This document shows, one piece after another, positions 63,238 through 64,000 of a DNA stretch of 64,000 nucleotides. Position numbers and translations under genes: made by a program. Numbering within the stretch: position 1 is the first letter of the stretch; each line of letters opens with the position of its first letter. A model generated the notes under the pieces. The model saw only the letters and a list, made by a program, of their open reading frames with translations. It was not told the DNA's origin and ran no database searches. This DNA comes from Lachnospiraceae bacterium Marseille-Q4251. GTDB taxonomy: Bacteria > Bacillota > Clostridia > Lachnospirales > Lachnospiraceae. Location: contig JAGTTO010000001.1 in NCBI GenBank assembly GCA_018223435.1, positions 1,054,001 to 1,118,000 of the forward strand, in the 5' to 3' direction.

Positions 63238-63246
63238 TTTACTAAA
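63238..63246. promoter_or_regulatory. Operator-like site 1, TTTACTAAA
   Basis: A 9-base quasi-palindrome in the leader of the binding-protein gene, 21 bp before its start. A shorter version of sites 2 and 3. Confidence 0.4.
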
Positions 63247-63278
63247 CAGTAATTCCATTGTAGAAAACACCTTTTTTG

Positions 63279-63289
63279 TTTTAGTAAAA
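63279..63289. promoter_or_regulatory. Probable LacI operator site 2, TTTTAGTAAAA
   Basis: An 11-base palindrome with a central G/C. It lies about 20 bases after the expected transcription start of the binding-protein operon, where a bound repressor blocks elongation. Confidence 0.55.
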
Positions 63290-63311
63290 TGTTTTCTTTG
63301 TTGATGAATCC

Positions 63312-63340
63312 AATATAGTACTTATATCCAGTGATGTCAA
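63312..63340 (-). promoter_or_regulatory. Promoter of the sugar ABC transporter operon
   Basis: Minus strand: consensus TTGACA (63340-63335), 17-nt spacer and TATATT (63317-63312). Leader of about 90 nt to ATG 63217. Confidence 0.8.
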
Positions 63341-63407
63341 CTCTTTTTTTCATTTTTCCGTTGTTTTTACTATACTTCTTTTTCTGCTTCAATTTTCTGT
63401 ATTGTTT

Positions 63408-63418
63408 TTTTAGTAAAA
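63408..63418. promoter_or_regulatory. Probable LacI operator site 3, TTTTAGTAAAA
   Basis: Identical to site 2. It lies four bases upstream of the -35 of the plus-strand hydrolase gene. A further part match, TTTTACTAA, is at 63473-63481 and overlaps that gene's start codon. Confidence 0.55.
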
Positions 63419-63421
63419 TAC

Positions 63422-63460
63422 TTGTTTTTTTTTATTTCGTATGCTATGGTAAAAGCATAC
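63422..63460 (+). promoter_or_regulatory. Promoter of the glycoside hydrolase gene with inverted repeat
   Basis: Plus strand: TTGTTT (63422-63427), 17-nt spacer and extended -10 TGCTATGGT (TATGGT at 63445-63450). GTATGC (63439-63444) and GCATAC (63455-63460) are a perfect inverted repeat around the -10, a possible second regulator site. Confidence 0.55.
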
Positions 63461-63480
63461 TAAATCAGGAGGTTTTACTA

Positions 63481-64000
63481 ATGAACATTCCAAAAGTAAA
63501 CATATCTTTTCGTAAACTTAAAGCAGATGTTGTTTCCTCCAGTGAAGAGGACGGCCTGCTCACTTTCCACTATACGATTTGCCCGGATGCATCTGCAGAG
63601 GATTCTTTTCCAGAACGCTTCCAGCTTTCTTCCTCTTCTCTTCCCTATATCCGCCTTCGTATGACATTCCCGGCTCTCGGGATCATCGGCACCTGGATGG
63701 CAGATTCCGGTTTTTCAAAAAATCTCCGGGCAGACTGGGCTCCCGGGCAACAAATCAATCTGAGTCATTCTGCTCCTGTGGTCTGCTTCTTCAATGGAAA
63801 TGACCAGAACTGCCTGACTCTGGCGCTTAGTGAGGCAGCCCGTGATGTTCTTCTTTTTCCTGGTATCCACGAAGAGAATGGGGAAATGCTTCTGGAAGCC
63901 GCCGTTCTTCTCTCTGAGCCGCTTTCAGGGGAATACCATCTTTCGATCCGACTGGATACCCGCACACTTCCTTTCTATGAATCACTGAAAGAAGTTTCCA
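63481..64000 (+). CDS. Glycoside hydrolase, possibly alpha-galactosidase-like, N-terminal part
   Basis: The gene runs off the window after 173 codons. AGGAGG lies eight bases before ATG 63481. The translated part is a beta-rich N-terminal domain without signal peptide: YIRLRMTFPALGIIGTWMAD, VVCFFNGNDQNCLTLALSEA, GEYHLSIRLDTRTLPFYESL. Blocks of this type open clan-D hydrolases (GH36/GH27 alpha-galactosidases and relatives), where they precede the catalytic barrel. The barrel itself is outside the window, so the activity is not certain. Divergent from the sugar transporter and likely controlled by the same LacI-type repressor. Confidence 0.6.
   Translation, partial: MNIPKVNISFRKLKADVVSSSEEDGLLTFHYTICPDASAEDSFPERFQLSSSSLPYIRLRMTFPALGIIGTWMADSGFSKNLRADWAPGQQINLSHSAPVVCFFNGNDQNCLTLALSEAARDVLLFPGIHEENGEMLLEAAVLLSEPLSGEYHLSIRLDTRTLPFYESLKEVS

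Overview
The window looks like chromosomal DNA of a Gram-positive anaerobe of the class Clostridia, most likely Lachnospiraceae. The genus is not resolved. The pointers are Firmicutes-type Shine-Dalgarno sites and sigma-A promoters, the cdaA-cdaR pair, RecD2, a ProX-type prolyl-tRNA editing protein, secreted enzymes with choline-binding-type repeats, and a carbohydrate ABC transporter controlled by a LacI-type regulator. No rRNA, tRNA, CRISPR array, prophage or transposase was seen.

Region 1 (1-33976, nearly all on the minus strand) is a large surface-polysaccharide locus. It is read from a polyprenyl-phosphate sugar-1-phosphate transferase (30475-31863) down to rfbD and a GtrB-like glycosyltransferase at the left edge. 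It holds about a dozen family-2 glycosyltransferases, one family-4 enzyme, UDP-galactopyranose mutase next to a GlfT2-like galactofuranosyltransferase, two paralogous polysaccharide pyruvyl transferases around an FrhB-type iron-sulfur protein, and two complete Wzm/Wzt-type ABC exporters. The chemistry implied is a rhamnose- and galactofuranose-containing, probably pyruvylated or otherwise decorated glycan. The part from 2162 to about 11622 is visibly more A/T-rich than its flanks and carries the most variable functions (acyltransferase, methyltransferase with coiled coil, epimerase, glycosyltransferases, the first exporter), as expected of an exchangeable serotype cassette. Promoters were found at 31944, 28396, 15543 and 2128, so the locus is several transcription units.

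Region 2 (31964-37921): a split or two-gene membrane protein of DUF6077 type, then a divergent pair of secreted wall enzymes that share the same type of repeats, an N-acetylmuramoyl-L-alanine amidase and an L,D-transpeptidase.

Region 3 (38045-52547): housekeeping genes, with mreB, recD2, comF, two unknown membrane proteins, cdaA, cdaR and an HPr gene in a row on the minus strand, then uvrA-uvrB and a divergent prolyl-tRNA editing gene. A 159-bp element with inverted-repeat ends abuts the recD2 stop codon. Between mreB and uvrA lie three tandem copies of a structured RNA of about 140 nt, each with a -10 element, two hairpins, a conserved C/U-rich tail and its own terminator. Base-pair-preserving differences between the copies make this the most interesting unexplained signal in the window.

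Region 4 (52599-64000): a carbohydrate-use region with a GH78-type rhamnosidase, aldo/keto reductase, zinc alcohol dehydrogenase, AraC regulator, LacI regulator, sugar ABC transporter and the start of a glycoside hydrolase. It shows decay, with a receiver-domain fragment and the C-terminal fragment of a solute-binding protein. A quasi-palindrome TTTTASTAAAA recurs around the divergent promoters of the transporter and hydrolase and is the likely LacI operator.
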